A DNA stretch of 64,000 nucleotides from Deltaproteobacteria bacterium. Lineage in GTDB: Bacteria > Myxococcota_A > Polyangia > Haliangiales > Haliangiaceae. The stretch is taken from assembly GCA_020630875.1 (NCBI GenBank), contig JAHDIH010000003.1:83971-147970 (forward strand), read 5' to 3'. Shown piece after piece: positions 1 through 10,985 of this stretch (its first letter is position 1; each line of letters begins with the position of its first letter). Made by a program: the position numbers and the translations under genes. The notes under the pieces were generated by a model. It had not been told where the DNA came from. It saw only the letters and a list, made by a program, of their open reading frames with translations, and did not search any database.

Positions 1-1
1 T

Positions 2-211
2 TTTAAGGCAGATCACAGGCCTCCGCTTGCCACGACGTGGTGGAAGCCAGAATTCGCGATAACGTATTCTCAGACAGTAATTCCTAAGCATCGTGGTACT
101 TTTGAGGTTTGGATGGGGCTGTTTCGTGGCAAAGATCGTCTCCCATTAACTAGTGCGGACCATAAGGTTGTTGACAACCGACTCTACCTTGGGACCATGG
201 TAGTTCAATAA
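2..211 (+). CDS. C-terminal fragment of a membrane glycosyltransferase-type protein (5' truncated)
   Basis: An open frame runs from the window edge to a TAA at 209-211 and encodes about 69 residues. The end of the protein has the pattern PKHRGTFEVWMGLFRGKDRL, which resembles the beta-sandwich tail of many GT39-like membrane proteins (a 'G-Y-x-hydrophobic-W-x-G-L-(Y/F)...RL' strand pair). Its stop overlaps the ATG of the next gene by one base (TAATG), so the two are probably translationally coupled and belong to the same cell-surface glycan or lipid glycosylation group. The catalytic part lies outside the window, so the family is inferred from the tail and the neighbours only. Confidence 0.6.
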   Translation, partial: FKADHRPPLATTWWKPEFAITYSQTVIPKHRGTFEVWMGLFRGKDRLPLTSADHKVVDNRLYLGTMVVQ

Positions 212-2100
212 TGGGAGCATTCGGAAAAATTAGACCGTCAGTGGTGATAGGAACCGTATTAGCTATTCCTGCCATCTACCAAATAGGATTGCTTCTCTAC
301 GCCATCATATTTCGGGTGCCTTACCCGTACGATTTGGAATGGATGGAAGGTGGCTTGCTCATCCATGGGCAACGGCTATCGGAAGGCAGCTCAATTTACC
401 CCGAACCCTCGGTGGAATTCATTCCCTACTTGTACACTCCCCTGTACCCCACGGTCCTCGCGATGGGCGGGTACTTAGTGGACATCACCTACCAGTTGGG
501 TAGGCTCATCTCTGTGGCATCACTGCTCTTTTTGAGTTGGCAGATAAGAAAAGATTTAACCTGGCGAATCGCTCCAGAAGAACGTCCGCTCGCCAACCTA
601 GGGTGGTTCTGTGGACTAGGTGTTATTGCTGCGGCTTATCCTTACATGGAGGGGTGGTACGATCTTGTGAGAGCCGACACTCTATTCTGCGCCATGGCAT
701 TTACTGGTTTGTTTCTCTTAAGACGATGGGCCCAACTTAGAGCCTACGAGCGAGGTGATCTTCGAATGACCATCGCAACTATGCTCATCGCGATGTCCTT
801 TTTCTGTAAACAGACAGGAGTACTTTTCACCATAATGGGAGGCGTTCTCCTCCTCTTTTACAACTACAAGAGACTTCCTATGTACATCCTTATTTCTGGG
901 ATAATCGGGCTAGGAGGCACCCTACTAATGAACCTCGCCACTGACGGCTGGTTTTGGACGTACGTATTTGAAGTGCACCAACAACACGACTTTAACGCTG
1001 ATAGATTTTGGTTGTCGTTTCACAATATGCTCTTCAAGTTTCCCCTCCTTACTTACTTACTCGGGGCGGTACTAGTCTTTTCGTTTACTACCGCTGTCAC
1101 CTTTTCTAGATCTAAACAAAGTCAGCGCACCCTATTTTCGTGGGCCGCAATCCTAACGTTTTGTTGCCTACTAGGAGCTATCGGCTGGGGCACAGAATTT
1201 GCCCACTTCAATGCGTACATGCCGATGTTCATTGCGCTGGGGGGAGCCACAGCAGCCTCTATCGCAGCACTGTACCAAACTACCCGTTTTTGGAAGGTAA
1301 GAGTCGAAAGTCTCCTGGCAAAACGGCTTTTCCTCAGAAGCACTTTTTTGACAGCATTCAGTTTGGGAGCTTTGGTAACATGCGACGCCCTAACGGCAAC
1401 CAACTTTGTTCGCCAAGATAATCACTTCATTTATCTACTACCAGCAAGCATGCTAGGTGGTGGATTTATCTTACCAATGATTTCCAAGTACCTCTGCGCT
1501 TTGCCCCGCGAGTACGCAAGACGCGTCCCATTTACGATTCCTCTTATTGCTGCAGCAATAATAGCAGGTCAACTATCGTTATCAACATGGAACCCCAAAG
1601 ATTTTATCCCAACGGACAAAGATGTTGACGCAGGCGACAATCTTATCAACACCATTCAAAGCTACGATGGTGAGGTTTGGATTCCGTGGCACCCTTGGTA
1701 CGCGGAAAAAGCGGGAAAACCAAGCTACGTTCACAGAATGGGACTGGTCGACGTGCAGTTAAAGCGCACCTACTTCAGCATCGAGCGACATTGGAAATTA
1801 ACCATTGTGAAGAGTCCGGGCTTAACCAAGATTTTTGGTCCTCCCCAAAATATTCCTGAGACAAAAACAAGTCGTTCTTGGCAGGTGGCTGAACTTGCAG
1901 CACGTCTACGGGAACAGCGGTTCTCTGCCATTATCCTGGACAGGAAACCGGGCGTAGAATTTGGACCTCTACTGACCCACTACAAACTGAAGCAAAAACT
2001 TCCGACCAGTTCTCAACCAAAGGTCTACAGCGGAGCCAAATCTGCTGTACCGAAGTACATCTACGTCCCCAAAGAAGACGTTAACGTCTTTTCTCGTTAG
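211..2100 (+). CDS. Polytopic membrane protein, GT39/GT-C-like glycosyltransferase
   Basis: A 629-residue protein with about a dozen hydrophobic segments over residues 10-480 and a soluble C-terminal region of about 150 residues. After the first membrane segment there is an acidic loop (YPYDLEWMEGG, about residues 38-48), the place where GT-C enzymes carry their catalytic Asp. A YTPLYP motif follows near residue 75. GT-C enzymes move sugars from polyprenyl-phosphate donors on the periplasmic side of the inner membrane; that role is inferred here. The start overlaps the upstream stop (TAATG). The 3' end overlaps the convergent gene by 20 bp. Donor and acceptor cannot be predicted. Confidence 0.65.
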   Translation: MGAFGKIRPSVVIGTVLAIPAIYQIGLLLYAIIFRVPYPYDLEWMEGGLLIHGQRLSEGSSIYPEPSVEFIPYLYTPLYPTVLAMGGYLVDITYQLGRLISVASLLFLSWQIRKDLTWRIAPEERPLANLGWFCGLGVIAAAYPYMEGWYDLVRADTLFCAMAFTGLFLLRRWAQLRAYERGDLRMTIATMLIAMSFFCKQTGVLFTIMGGVLLLFYNYKRLPMYILISGIIGLGGTLLMNLATDGWFWTYVFEVHQQHDFNADRFWLSFHNMLFKFPLLTYLLGAVLVFSFTTAVTFSRSKQSQRTLFSWAAILTFCCLLGAIGWGTEFAHFNAYMPMFIALGGATAASIAALYQTTRFWKVRVESLLAKRLFLRSTFLTAFSLGALVTCDALTATNFVRQDNHFIYLLPASMLGGGFILPMISKYLCALPREYARRVPFTIPLIAAAIIAGQLSLSTWNPKDFIPTDKDVDAGDNLINTIQSYDGEVWIPWHPWYAEKAGKPSYVHRMGLVDVQLKRTYFSIERHWKLTIVKSPGLTKIFGPPQNIPETKTSRSWQVAELAARLREQRFSAIILDRKPGVEFGPLLTHYKLKQKLPTSSQPKVYSGAKSAVPKYIYVPKEDVNVFSR

Positions 2101-3937
2101 GTCGCACATAAATACTCAAAACAGGAACGCCGAGGTGCGTAATCACCTCAGACGGGGCAAACGTTCCGTAGTCTTGCCAAATCAAATAGTCGTGGCGATT
2201 GAAGTGCTTCTCGTGCACAACCAAAGCAGCATCAGACTTCGCGATACCAACTTTCTCTCTTCCGCTGTGACGAACTCGAGCCGGAAAACGATTGTCGATA
2301 GCGTACAGGGGGAACGCCATATCTGCATCGTGGCCGTAAACCTTCGTGATTTCAGGATGCTGGAACAAGAATGGAGCAGCATGCAGCGCGCTGTACCCCC
2401 AATACTGTCGATTCATTCCCATCGTTGCACCGCCTATTGGTCCTCCAACTTGCGCCATGTAGTGAGACAATCCAAGGGGCCGCGCCTGCCAAACTTCTGC
2501 GGCCCCCGCCAAAAACGTCAAGAATACCAATGCAGCTTGCACGCCCCAGTGCACTAACTTTGTCACCTCACAAAGCGCCAAAGAGGCGGCCATTGCAAAA
2601 ACGGGAAGAGCCGCGAGCCAATGTTTATCGCTGGCAAACACTGGGGTATTCGGAAAAAAGAATAATACCATTGAACAGAAAAGCGACACCAAAAGTAGCG
2701 AGTAACCTGGGGACGAAAGTCGCGAAACAAAGACCAGCAAACCAAAAACCGCTGGGAGTAAAAGTGCAATCGGGACCGTACTCCAAAGGATCGCAGGAGT
2801 GACCAGCTTCGAGAACGGAGGATGGTTGAGGTTTTCTCCGAGAACTTCAAAATTGTAATGGACGTGCTTGAGGTGAAAAGAGATCCAGTCAGCAACATGC
2901 TGCGGTTGGTGCCACAGCTTAGGCCAAAAAAGAAAAAGCATCACGGTGGAAATCGCGAATGCCAGCCCCAAGAGAACCAAGAGATTCGTATGCTTGTTGT
3001 TACTAACGAAAGACACTGTAATCCAAAGTAAGCTTGCGAAAGCTGCCGCGATGAAAAAAAGCGGACTAATCAAGGAGAGCAACCCCAAACACAAGCCTCC
3101 CACTAAAATCATTTTTGGGTTCCAGCGAGGAATAGAAAAGCTCCAACGTCGCGGTCTGCCAAGCCAGACGGTCAAGCCAATCGTCACGACTAAAGCGCAA
3201 AGTGCTGCGATGGGGAGAGAGGTAATCTTCGCGACTAGCAAAAAGCCGACAACGCACACCGAAGAGACTATGAAAAACCGCTTTCTAGATAGGGAAACCA
3301 ACATTAGCGTCAAGCAATGATGGCCAAGTAGCATTGGAGGAAGAATGAGACCGTTGTGTTTCGTAAGCAACGCGGCACCAACGGACAAGCCTAGTAACAG
3401 AGCGAAACGTGCGTCCTCGCGCATCTTCCAATAAAAAAAGACAGACAAAATCCAGAAACTAGCAACTGCCACATCGAAACAGGCGAATCCCGCGTGAAAG
3501 AAAAGTCTCGGCATCACCAAGGTCAACGCTGCCGCGCCAACTCCAACTCTCACTTGCCAAAGGTTTGCAGCAAGAAAAAACACAGCTACGATCAGTAGAG
3601 CGAACAAAAGAGCAGCAGGAATTCGCGCAGCGGTAGTTTTACCGCAAATACGTAAGGCGTCATGGAAGAGCGCAATCGAAACACCAATTCCGTACTTTAT
3701 GAGTGGAGGATGTTCGTTGTTCCCAGCATCAGCTAATTTCTTTCCAAACGTTGCTTCTATGCGTTGCTTCGAAAACGCCTCCCAACTAGAAGTTGCGTTA
3801 GTTAGCCAACTTGCATAGTTCTCCCCTGCACGAACGTAGACTATCTCATCTCGCGCGAGCCCTTGTTCTGTCTGTGCGAACATCACGGCCATCGTAGCTG
3901 CACAGAAGAAAAGAAAAGCAATCAGTCGGTTAGTCAC
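2081..3937 (-). CDS. Glycosyltransferase family 39 (PMT/ArnT-like) membrane protein
   Basis: A 618-residue protein with an N-terminal membrane anchor, a DEIVY loop near residue 30 and an EHPPLIKYG motif near residue 75. The D/E in the first loop followed by 'HPPL' is typical of the PMT_2/ArnT branch of GT39, which transfers a sugar from undecaprenyl phosphate to lipid A or protein in the periplasm. About 11-12 further hydrophobic helices follow, then a soluble tail of about 100 residues. The start overlaps the stop of the upstream gene by 8 bp, so the two minus-strand genes form one transcription unit. The acceptor is unknown. Confidence 0.75.
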   Translation of the reverse strand: MTNRLIAFLFFCAATMAVMFAQTEQGLARDEIVYVRAGENYASWLTNATSSWEAFSKQRIEATFGKKLADAGNNEHPPLIKYGIGVSIALFHDALRICGKTTAARIPAALLFALLIVAVFFLAANLWQVRVGVGAAALTLVMPRLFFHAGFACFDVAVASFWILSVFFYWKMREDARFALLLGLSVGAALLTKHNGLILPPMLLGHHCLTLMLVSLSRKRFFIVSSVCVVGFLLVAKITSLPIAALCALVVTIGLTVWLGRPRRWSFSIPRWNPKMILVGGLCLGLLSLISPLFFIAAAFASLLWITVSFVSNNKHTNLLVLLGLAFAISTVMLFLFWPKLWHQPQHVADWISFHLKHVHYNFEVLGENLNHPPFSKLVTPAILWSTVPIALLLPAVFGLLVFVSRLSSPGYSLLLVSLFCSMVLFFFPNTPVFASDKHWLAALPVFAMAASLALCEVTKLVHWGVQAALVFLTFLAGAAEVWQARPLGLSHYMAQVGGPIGGATMGMNRQYWGYSALHAAPFLFQHPEITKVYGHDADMAFPLYAIDNRFPARVRHSGREKVGIAKSDAALVVHEKHFNRHDYLIWQDYGTFAPSEVITHLGVPVLSIYVRPNEKRR

Positions 3938-4664
3938 TCAGCACCTCGCCTTCTAAGCAAATCTTCCGCTGCTTCGCTTCTGTTGAGAGTCTGACTCTAA
4001 CGGCTCCCCCTGGATGGTCTAGCTCAAACCGTTGCCACCCATCATTCACACCGACCAAGCCGCGCAGCACCGCGGAGCCACTCTCCATGAAAAGTAACGC
4101 CGGCTCTCGGATATCCCGTCTGGTAAACACATCAGCCACGCCGAGAAACACCTGAAGTTTTCCTGCAGGAACGTTGGCGAACTCATAAATTTTCTCTCTT
4201 CCAGGAAAAAGGGTAGCAGACAGACAGCGTCTGGGAGAAAATTCCACCTCTTCTATTGAGTGAGGCTTCACGGAGCTAAAGCGGTACAAAACTTCAGAAG
4301 GCGCAAGTTGCGTTGACGCTACAGCCAATGGACCAAACGTTCCCTGTTGCGCATCGTATTCTACGGTCCAAAGACGATGGTAACCGGCGTTACTCGGCCG
4401 TACCAACATATCCAAGGTAATCACGTCTTGTAGGTACTTACGACAAAGGGGATCCAACCACTCAGGTTGGCAAACCACCAAGTCCCCAGGTCCTACCCGC
4501 TCATTCAAATACGCTCCAACACGTTTCCAGTCTGTCTCGGAAACGTGGCTTCGGCTGTAGCGACATGCAACGACAATCTCCCAGGTAGCAACTACAGAAA
4601 ATATGACGATTAAAAGGGGATACCCCCATGTGGTTTTGAATCGCAAGTTGCGTGATGGTAGCAT
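3930..4664 (-). CDS. Membrane-anchored periplasmic protein of a glycosyltransferase cluster
   Basis: A 244-residue protein with one N-terminal transmembrane segment (about residues 15-33) and a soluble remainder presumed to face the periplasm. Residues 43-65 (DWKRVGAYLNERVGPGDLVV) resemble the soluble tail of GT39 proteins, where a 'R...YL...V.PGD.V' block precedes a Rossmann-like fold. It looks like a detached accessory domain for the GT39 protein encoded directly downstream, with which it overlaps by 8 bp. Its start region overlaps that of the divergent neighbour by about 10 bp, leaving no intergenic promoter region. No enzymatic motif was recognised. Confidence 0.6.
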   Translation of the reverse strand: MLPSRNLRFKTTWGYPLLIVIFSVVATWEIVVACRYSRSHVSETDWKRVGAYLNERVGPGDLVVCQPEWLDPLCRKYLQDVITLDMLVRPSNAGYHRLWTVEYDAQQGTFGPLAVASTQLAPSEVLYRFSSVKPHSIEEVEFSPRRCLSATLFPGREKIYEFANVPAGKLQVFLGVADVFTRRDIREPALLFMESGSAVLRGLVGVNDGWQRFELDHPGGAVRVRLSTEAKQRKICLEGEVLSD

Positions 4665-6074
4665 CTAAATCCTTGCCAGGACTACCACTACCACTAAAGT
4701 CAAATTTGGCTTCGACGTTATTGTTGCAATACGTGATCTCAGCGCTGCTACTTTCTCTCTTGGCAGGGAAGTCCGGTTGCAGACAAAGCGAATCACCCCA
4801 CTTTGTTCTGCAAGCCGATGCGTGGCTTAACGGTAAAACCGACATCGACAGCGCCGCGAATGGTCGTCAACCTAAAGGCGACGATTGGGCAAGGATTGAC
4901 CAATTCAAAAGAAAGTCGAACGGCGCCTATGTCAGAGGGCGCTATTTGATGTCCAAACCTGGCAAAGTAGCGCTTCTATCAGGCGAAGAGCTCCCAACAA
5001 GTGCTCTCAGTCGAAGCGGAAAGCCTAGCTACTACATGACCTTCCCTCCTTTTCCGTCCGTCTTGATGCTACCCGTCGCGGCCCTAGGCGGAAAAAGCGC
5101 TACCGACACGCCAGTGGTTATCGCAATTGCTTCTTTGTTCGTCCCTCTGTTCTTTCTGCTCTTAGTGCGACTGAGGACCTATGGATTCGGGACGCTCAAC
5201 AACTCAGATATATTCTGGATTGCCACTGCGGGAACATTCGGGAGCGTGTTTTTGTTTAGCGCAGTTCAAGGAAGTGTTTGGTATGCGGCTCACGTCATCG
5301 GTGGAGCTTTGCTGCTTGCGTTTTTGAACTTAACCTTAGGTTGCCGTTTTCCCTTGCTGGCGGGTCTTGCGCTTGGCTTTGCAGCGACCACCAGAACGCC
5401 TTTGGCTTTCGCCTTTCCCCTATTTTTTCTTGAAGCTTGCAGAGTACATCAATTTGCTACGAGTCAATTTTGGAAAGTTAGTTTTCGGTTTGCTGCCCCC
5501 GTCGCCGCAATTGCCACGGCCATGGCGGTCTACAACTACTACCGCTTCCAAAACGTCCTTGAGTTTGGTCACTCTTTTCTAGCTGTAAAACAACAATTTC
5601 AAATGGAAGCGCTCGGCTTGTTTGACTTGGCGTATCTAAAAAGAAACCTTTTTGTAGCTTTTGGCCTTACGCCGCAACTTTCCACAAGTGCCCCTTATAT
5701 CGCCATAAGCGGTCATGGACTTGCCGTATGGATCACCATGCCATACCTACTACTGCTCATTTCGTTCAAGACTTGTCACAATAAGCTGAGTAAGCACGCC
5801 AGTTGGGCGCTATTTGCCGCAGCCCTTGTGGTAGCTCTACCAACCCTATTCTATCAAAACACAGGATGGATTCAGTTCGGTTATCGCTTCTGTCTCGACT
5901 ACCTTTTGTTATTGCTACTTGCATTCGCAATACGTCTTCCCAAATTGCGACTTCATGTCAAGTTTGCGATAGCGCTTGCAGTAGCCATCAACTTGTTTGG
6001 TGCCATTACATTTGGGCAGTGGGGGCCATGCTCCCACTACGATACGTCAACCTACGAGACCGTGAGTATCCAAG

Positions 6075-8028
<1,954 letters not shown>

Positions 8029-8033
8029 CTACA

Positions 8034-8087
8034 CCTGCCAACGGGTTCGCAAAAGTCTTTGGTTAAAGATTCAACGAACCCAGCAGG
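8034..8087. promoter_or_regulatory. Compound inverted repeat between divergent eno and hom
   Basis: In the 95-bp gap between the eno and hom starts, three nested complementary arms are visible: CCTGC (8034-8038) with GCAGG (8083-8087), GGGTTCG (8043-8049) with CGAACCC (8075-8081), and TCTTT (8056-8060) with AAAGA (8065-8069) closing on a GGTT loop. As RNA it would form a long interrupted hairpin ending about 28 nt before the hom ATG; on the other strand it covers the eno leader and its likely Shine-Dalgarno region. It could be an operator or an RNA leader structure. No known riboswitch was recognised. Confidence 0.45.
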
Positions 8088-8114
8088 TATCGCTCATTTT
8101 TGGTAGCATCTCGC

Positions 8115-9425
8115 ATGAGCGAAATTGGGGTGGGACTTTTAGGTTTGGGCAGCGTTGGTAGCGGAGTGATCGACCTTCTTTTTGAGAATCAATCAAAAAT
8201 CGTATCCCGTCTTGGCGCTCCACTGAGCGTTACTCGGGTTTGCGTCCGCGATATGGCAAAAAAACGAACCGTACCGTTAAAGGGCGTAGAAATTACCGAC
8301 GATCCCATGGCGGTGATTCGCGACCCTTCCGTAAAAATCGTGTGCGAACTCATCGGTGGAACGAAAGAAGCAAAGACACTGGTTATCGAAGCATTGAAAG
8401 CCGGCAAGCACGTGGTTACTGCTAACAAAGCCCTTCTTGCTGAACATGCGGAAGAAATATTCGGAACCGCCAAAAAGCATGGGGTCGACGTTTACTACGA
8501 AGGCGCTGTGGCTGGAGGGATTCCGATCATTAGAACCTTGCGCGAAGGACTTGCAGCGGACCGGATCGAGTCGATCCATGGAATCGTCAACGGAACTTCC
8601 AACTTTATACTGTCCCTGATGGCCGACGGCCAAAGTAGTTTTGCAGAGGCTTTGGCGTCAGCGCAAAAAAGTGGGTTTGCGGAAGCTGACCCATCCCTAG
8701 ACATCGGCGGAGGCGACGCAGCCCACAAATTATCGATCTTGGTCACGTTGGCTTTTGGCGTTCACATTCCTCCTCACAAAATACACAGAGAAGGAATTCA
8801 AACGATTGGCAGCACGGACTTTAAATTTGCCGAGCGTTTTGGCTTTGCGATTAAGCCATTGGCCATCGCGAAAGAGCATGGCAAACATGGTATCGAAGCT
8901 CGAGTCCACCCCACCCTAGTCCCCAAGCATTGGCTACTAGCTTCCGTTCCTGACGCGAAGAATGCCTTGTACGTTCGATCGTTCGCTCTTGGCTCATCCA
9001 TGTACTACGGAGCCGGCGCAGGCGGGATGCCCACCGCCATGGCGGTTATTTCAGACCTTATTGAGGTTGCTCGCAACATCACGAGCAAATCTGAGGGGCG
9101 TCTTCCCGCACGAAGTTTCCAAGATATTAAGTCCGCGACCATTTACCCCGACGAAAATGTGACATCACGATTCTATTGCCGGCTTTCGCTAAGGGACAAA
9201 CCTGGCGTCCTTGGTAAAATCACCAACATATTAGGCGAATACAGCGTTTCAATCGCGCAATTAATTCAAGAAGACCGAACGCCACAAGAAACTGCCGGAG
9301 AGTTTGCCTCCGTGATCGTCCTTACTCACGCAACCAAAGTGCTGCAGTTCAAAAAAGCTATGGCGGACATTGAGAACTTAGAAGACTGCCTGACTAAGCC
9401 AGTGGTGTTACGAGTCGTCCAATGA
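8115..9425 (+). CDS. hom: Homoserine dehydrogenase with C-terminal ACT domain
   Basis: A protein of 436 residues from the ATG at 8115 (a TTG at 8100 is a poorer alternative). It reduces aspartate semialdehyde to homoserine on the path to threonine and methionine. The Rossmann NAD(P)-binding loop is GLGSVGSGV (about residues 10-18). The substrate region shows VTANKALLA, EGAVAGGIPIIRTLREGLA, NGTSNFIL and a DPSLDIGGGDAAHKL segment, all typical of the family. The last 90 residues (RFYCRLSLRDKPGVLGKI...) form an ACT domain, suggesting feedback control by threonine. The next gene overlaps by ATGA, so expression is coupled. Confidence 0.95.
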   Translation: MSEIGVGLLGLGSVGSGVIDLLFENQSKIVSRLGAPLSVTRVCVRDMAKKRTVPLKGVEITDDPMAVIRDPSVKIVCELIGGTKEAKTLVIEALKAGKHVVTANKALLAEHAEEIFGTAKKHGVDVYYEGAVAGGIPIIRTLREGLAADRIESIHGIVNGTSNFILSLMADGQSSFAEALASAQKSGFAEADPSLDIGGGDAAHKLSILVTLAFGVHIPPHKIHREGIQTIGSTDFKFAERFGFAIKPLAIAKEHGKHGIEARVHPTLVPKHWLLASVPDAKNALYVRSFALGSSMYYGAGAGGMPTAMAVISDLIEVARNITSKSEGRLPARSFQDIKSATIYPDENVTSRFYCRLSLRDKPGVLGKITNILGEYSVSIAQLIQEDRTPQETAGEFASVIVLTHATKVLQFKKAMADIENLEDCLTKPVVLRVVQ

Positions 9426-9817
9426 TCGTTCAACAAAGAGTCATATTCGGAGACACGGATCAAATGGGGGTGGTCTATCACGCCAATCACTTTCGCTTTT
9501 TCGAAGGGGCACGGGCCGAATACCTCCGTCAGCTAGGAATGAGTGGCAAAGACCTAGATAATCTGGGCATAGGTTTTCCTGTAATCGAAGCCCATTGCAA
9601 CTACAAAAAGCCTGCCCACTATGAAGACTTGTTAGACATCGACATCACGGTCTCTAAGCTCACCGGCGCAAGCGTCACCTTTACCTACAGCTTACTACTG
9701 GACGGCGTGGTACTGGCCACGGGGCACACCATCCACGTGGCAGTGGGACGCTCAGGAAAGGCCTGCGCTATCCCGGCCGAGATTAAAGAACTAATTTCCA
9801 AACACGAAGGGCTCTAA
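9422..9817 (+). CDS. YbgC/FadM-type acyl-CoA thioesterase (hot-dog fold)
   Basis: A 131-residue single-domain 4HBT protein. The N-terminal block FGDTDQMGVVYHANHFRFFE contains the catalytic Asp and the 'D-x-(M/N)-G-V-V-Y-H' signature of the YbgC/FadM subfamily, which hydrolyses short or medium acyl-CoA or acyl-ACP thioesters. A central helix (GARAEYLRQLG) and a strand with FPVIEAHCNYKKPAHYED follow, as expected. It overlaps hom by 4 bp (ATGA) and is followed 44 bp later by glpX. In many proteobacteria YbgC sits with tol-pal genes; that is not the case here, so its physiological substrate is open. Confidence 0.88.
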   Translation: MIVQQRVIFGDTDQMGVVYHANHFRFFEGARAEYLRQLGMSGKDLDNLGIGFPVIEAHCNYKKPAHYEDLLDIDITVSKLTGASVTFTYSLLLDGVVLATGHTIHVAVGRSGKACAIPAEIKELISKHEGL

Positions 9818-9861
9818 GTTCCACCCTTGCGCGCGTCCCCATGCCATGGTTAGTTCGGGGC

Positions 9862-10842
9862 ATGAAAGACCGCAACCTTGCTCTTGAAGCCGTTCGGATC
9901 ACCGAAGGGGCCGCGATCGCCTCCGCTAGATTAATGGGAAGAGGCGATAGAGACGCTGCCGACCAAGCAGCAGTTGAGGCAATGCGACGAGCCTTTGATC
10001 ATATCGATATTCGAGGCACCGTTGTTATTGGAGAAGGCGAGCGCGATGAAGCTCCCATGCTTTACATCGGAGAAGAAGTGGGAGCCGGTTGGAAGAACGA
10101 TAACTCTCCCCGAGTCGACATTGCAGTGGACCCGTTGGAAGGAACCAACCTCTGTGCCACGGGCGCGCCAGACGCACTGGCAGTAATCGCCCTCGCAGAT
10201 GACGGACAGTTCCTTAACGCCCCAGACACCTACATGGAAAAGGTTGCCGTAGGCCCAGAATGCAAAGGGGTCATCGATCTGAGAGAGTCGATCACCTGGA
10301 ATCTAAAACGCGTGGCGAAAGCACTAAATAAAGAAGTGGGAGATCTCACCGCAATTATTTTAGAGAGAGAACGTCACGCAGACATCATACAAGAAGTACG
10401 AGACTGCGGAGCACGAATTAAGCTGATTGGTGATGGGGACGTATCTGCAGCCATTGCCACTTGCGATCCCAGTACCGGTATCGACGTTCTCTTTGGAACC
10501 GGCGGAGCACCAGAGGGCGTAATTGCTGCCGCTGCGCTTCGTTGCCTTGGGGGAGAAATGCTCGGAAGACTTCACTGGCGGTCGGATGCAGAACGCACGC
10601 GAGGCATTGCAATGGGGGTGAGCGACGATGATTCCAAAATCTATACGATTGAAGAGCTTGCCAGCGGCAATGTCATGTTCGCCGCCACAGGCGTTACGCA
10701 GGGAGCTTTCTTAGATGGCGTTCATTTCTACGGAGGCGGAGCTACGACCGAATCCGTGGTGATGCGTTCCAAATCGGGAACATCCAGACGAATTCGCTCA
10801 CGCCACCGCTTTGATCGTAAACCGCAGTACTCGTGGTCGTGA
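9862..10842 (+). CDS. glpX: Fructose-1,6-bisphosphatase class II (GlpX)
   Basis: A protein of 326 residues from ATG 9862 (MKDRNLALEAVRITEGAAIA, the usual family N terminus); an in-frame ATG at 9841 would add seven residues and neither has a convincing Shine-Dalgarno. It removes the 1-phosphate of fructose 1,6-bisphosphate in gluconeogenesis. Metal and substrate motifs are present: GEGERDEAPMLYIGEEVG, DPLEGTN, FGTGGAPEGV and the C-terminal ESVVMRSKSGT...HRFDRKP. It follows hom and the thioesterase on the same strand, and with the nearby eno forms a central-carbon block. Confidence 0.95.
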   Translation: MKDRNLALEAVRITEGAAIASARLMGRGDRDAADQAAVEAMRRAFDHIDIRGTVVIGEGERDEAPMLYIGEEVGAGWKNDNSPRVDIAVDPLEGTNLCATGAPDALAVIALADDGQFLNAPDTYMEKVAVGPECKGVIDLRESITWNLKRVAKALNKEVGDLTAIILERERHADIIQEVRDCGARIKLIGDGDVSAAIATCDPSTGIDVLFGTGGAPEGVIAAAALRCLGGEMLGRLHWRSDAERTRGIAMGVSDDDSKIYTIEELASGNVMFAATGVTQGAFLDGVHFYGGGATTESVVMRSKSGTSRRIRSRHRFDRKPQYSWS

Positions 10843-10985
10843 GCCAAATCACAGTCTAAATTACTGAAAACACAGACCGCTAATGTAGTTGCATGTACTG
10901 CCTGATAAGTGTTGACCTACAGAGCCAAATTTGGCACGTTCCAGCCGACGGCCATCGCCGTGCTTAAGGAACAGAAAGAAAGAAA

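Noticed and set aside
1189..1202. GGCAC-N7-GC match to a sigma-54 promoter (GG and GC ten bases apart)
   Set aside because: It lies in the middle of a glycosyltransferase gene with no gene start nearby; chance match.
9841..9861. Upstream ATG for glpX adding seven residues
   Set aside because: The extra residues do not fit the usual family N terminus and there is no better ribosome-binding site.
10924..10946. GCCAAATTTGGC palindrome followed by a TGGCACG box upstream of the Cys-rich lipoprotein
   Set aside because: The -12 GC is one base out of phase for sigma-54, and no regulator could be tied to the palindrome; kept only as a note.
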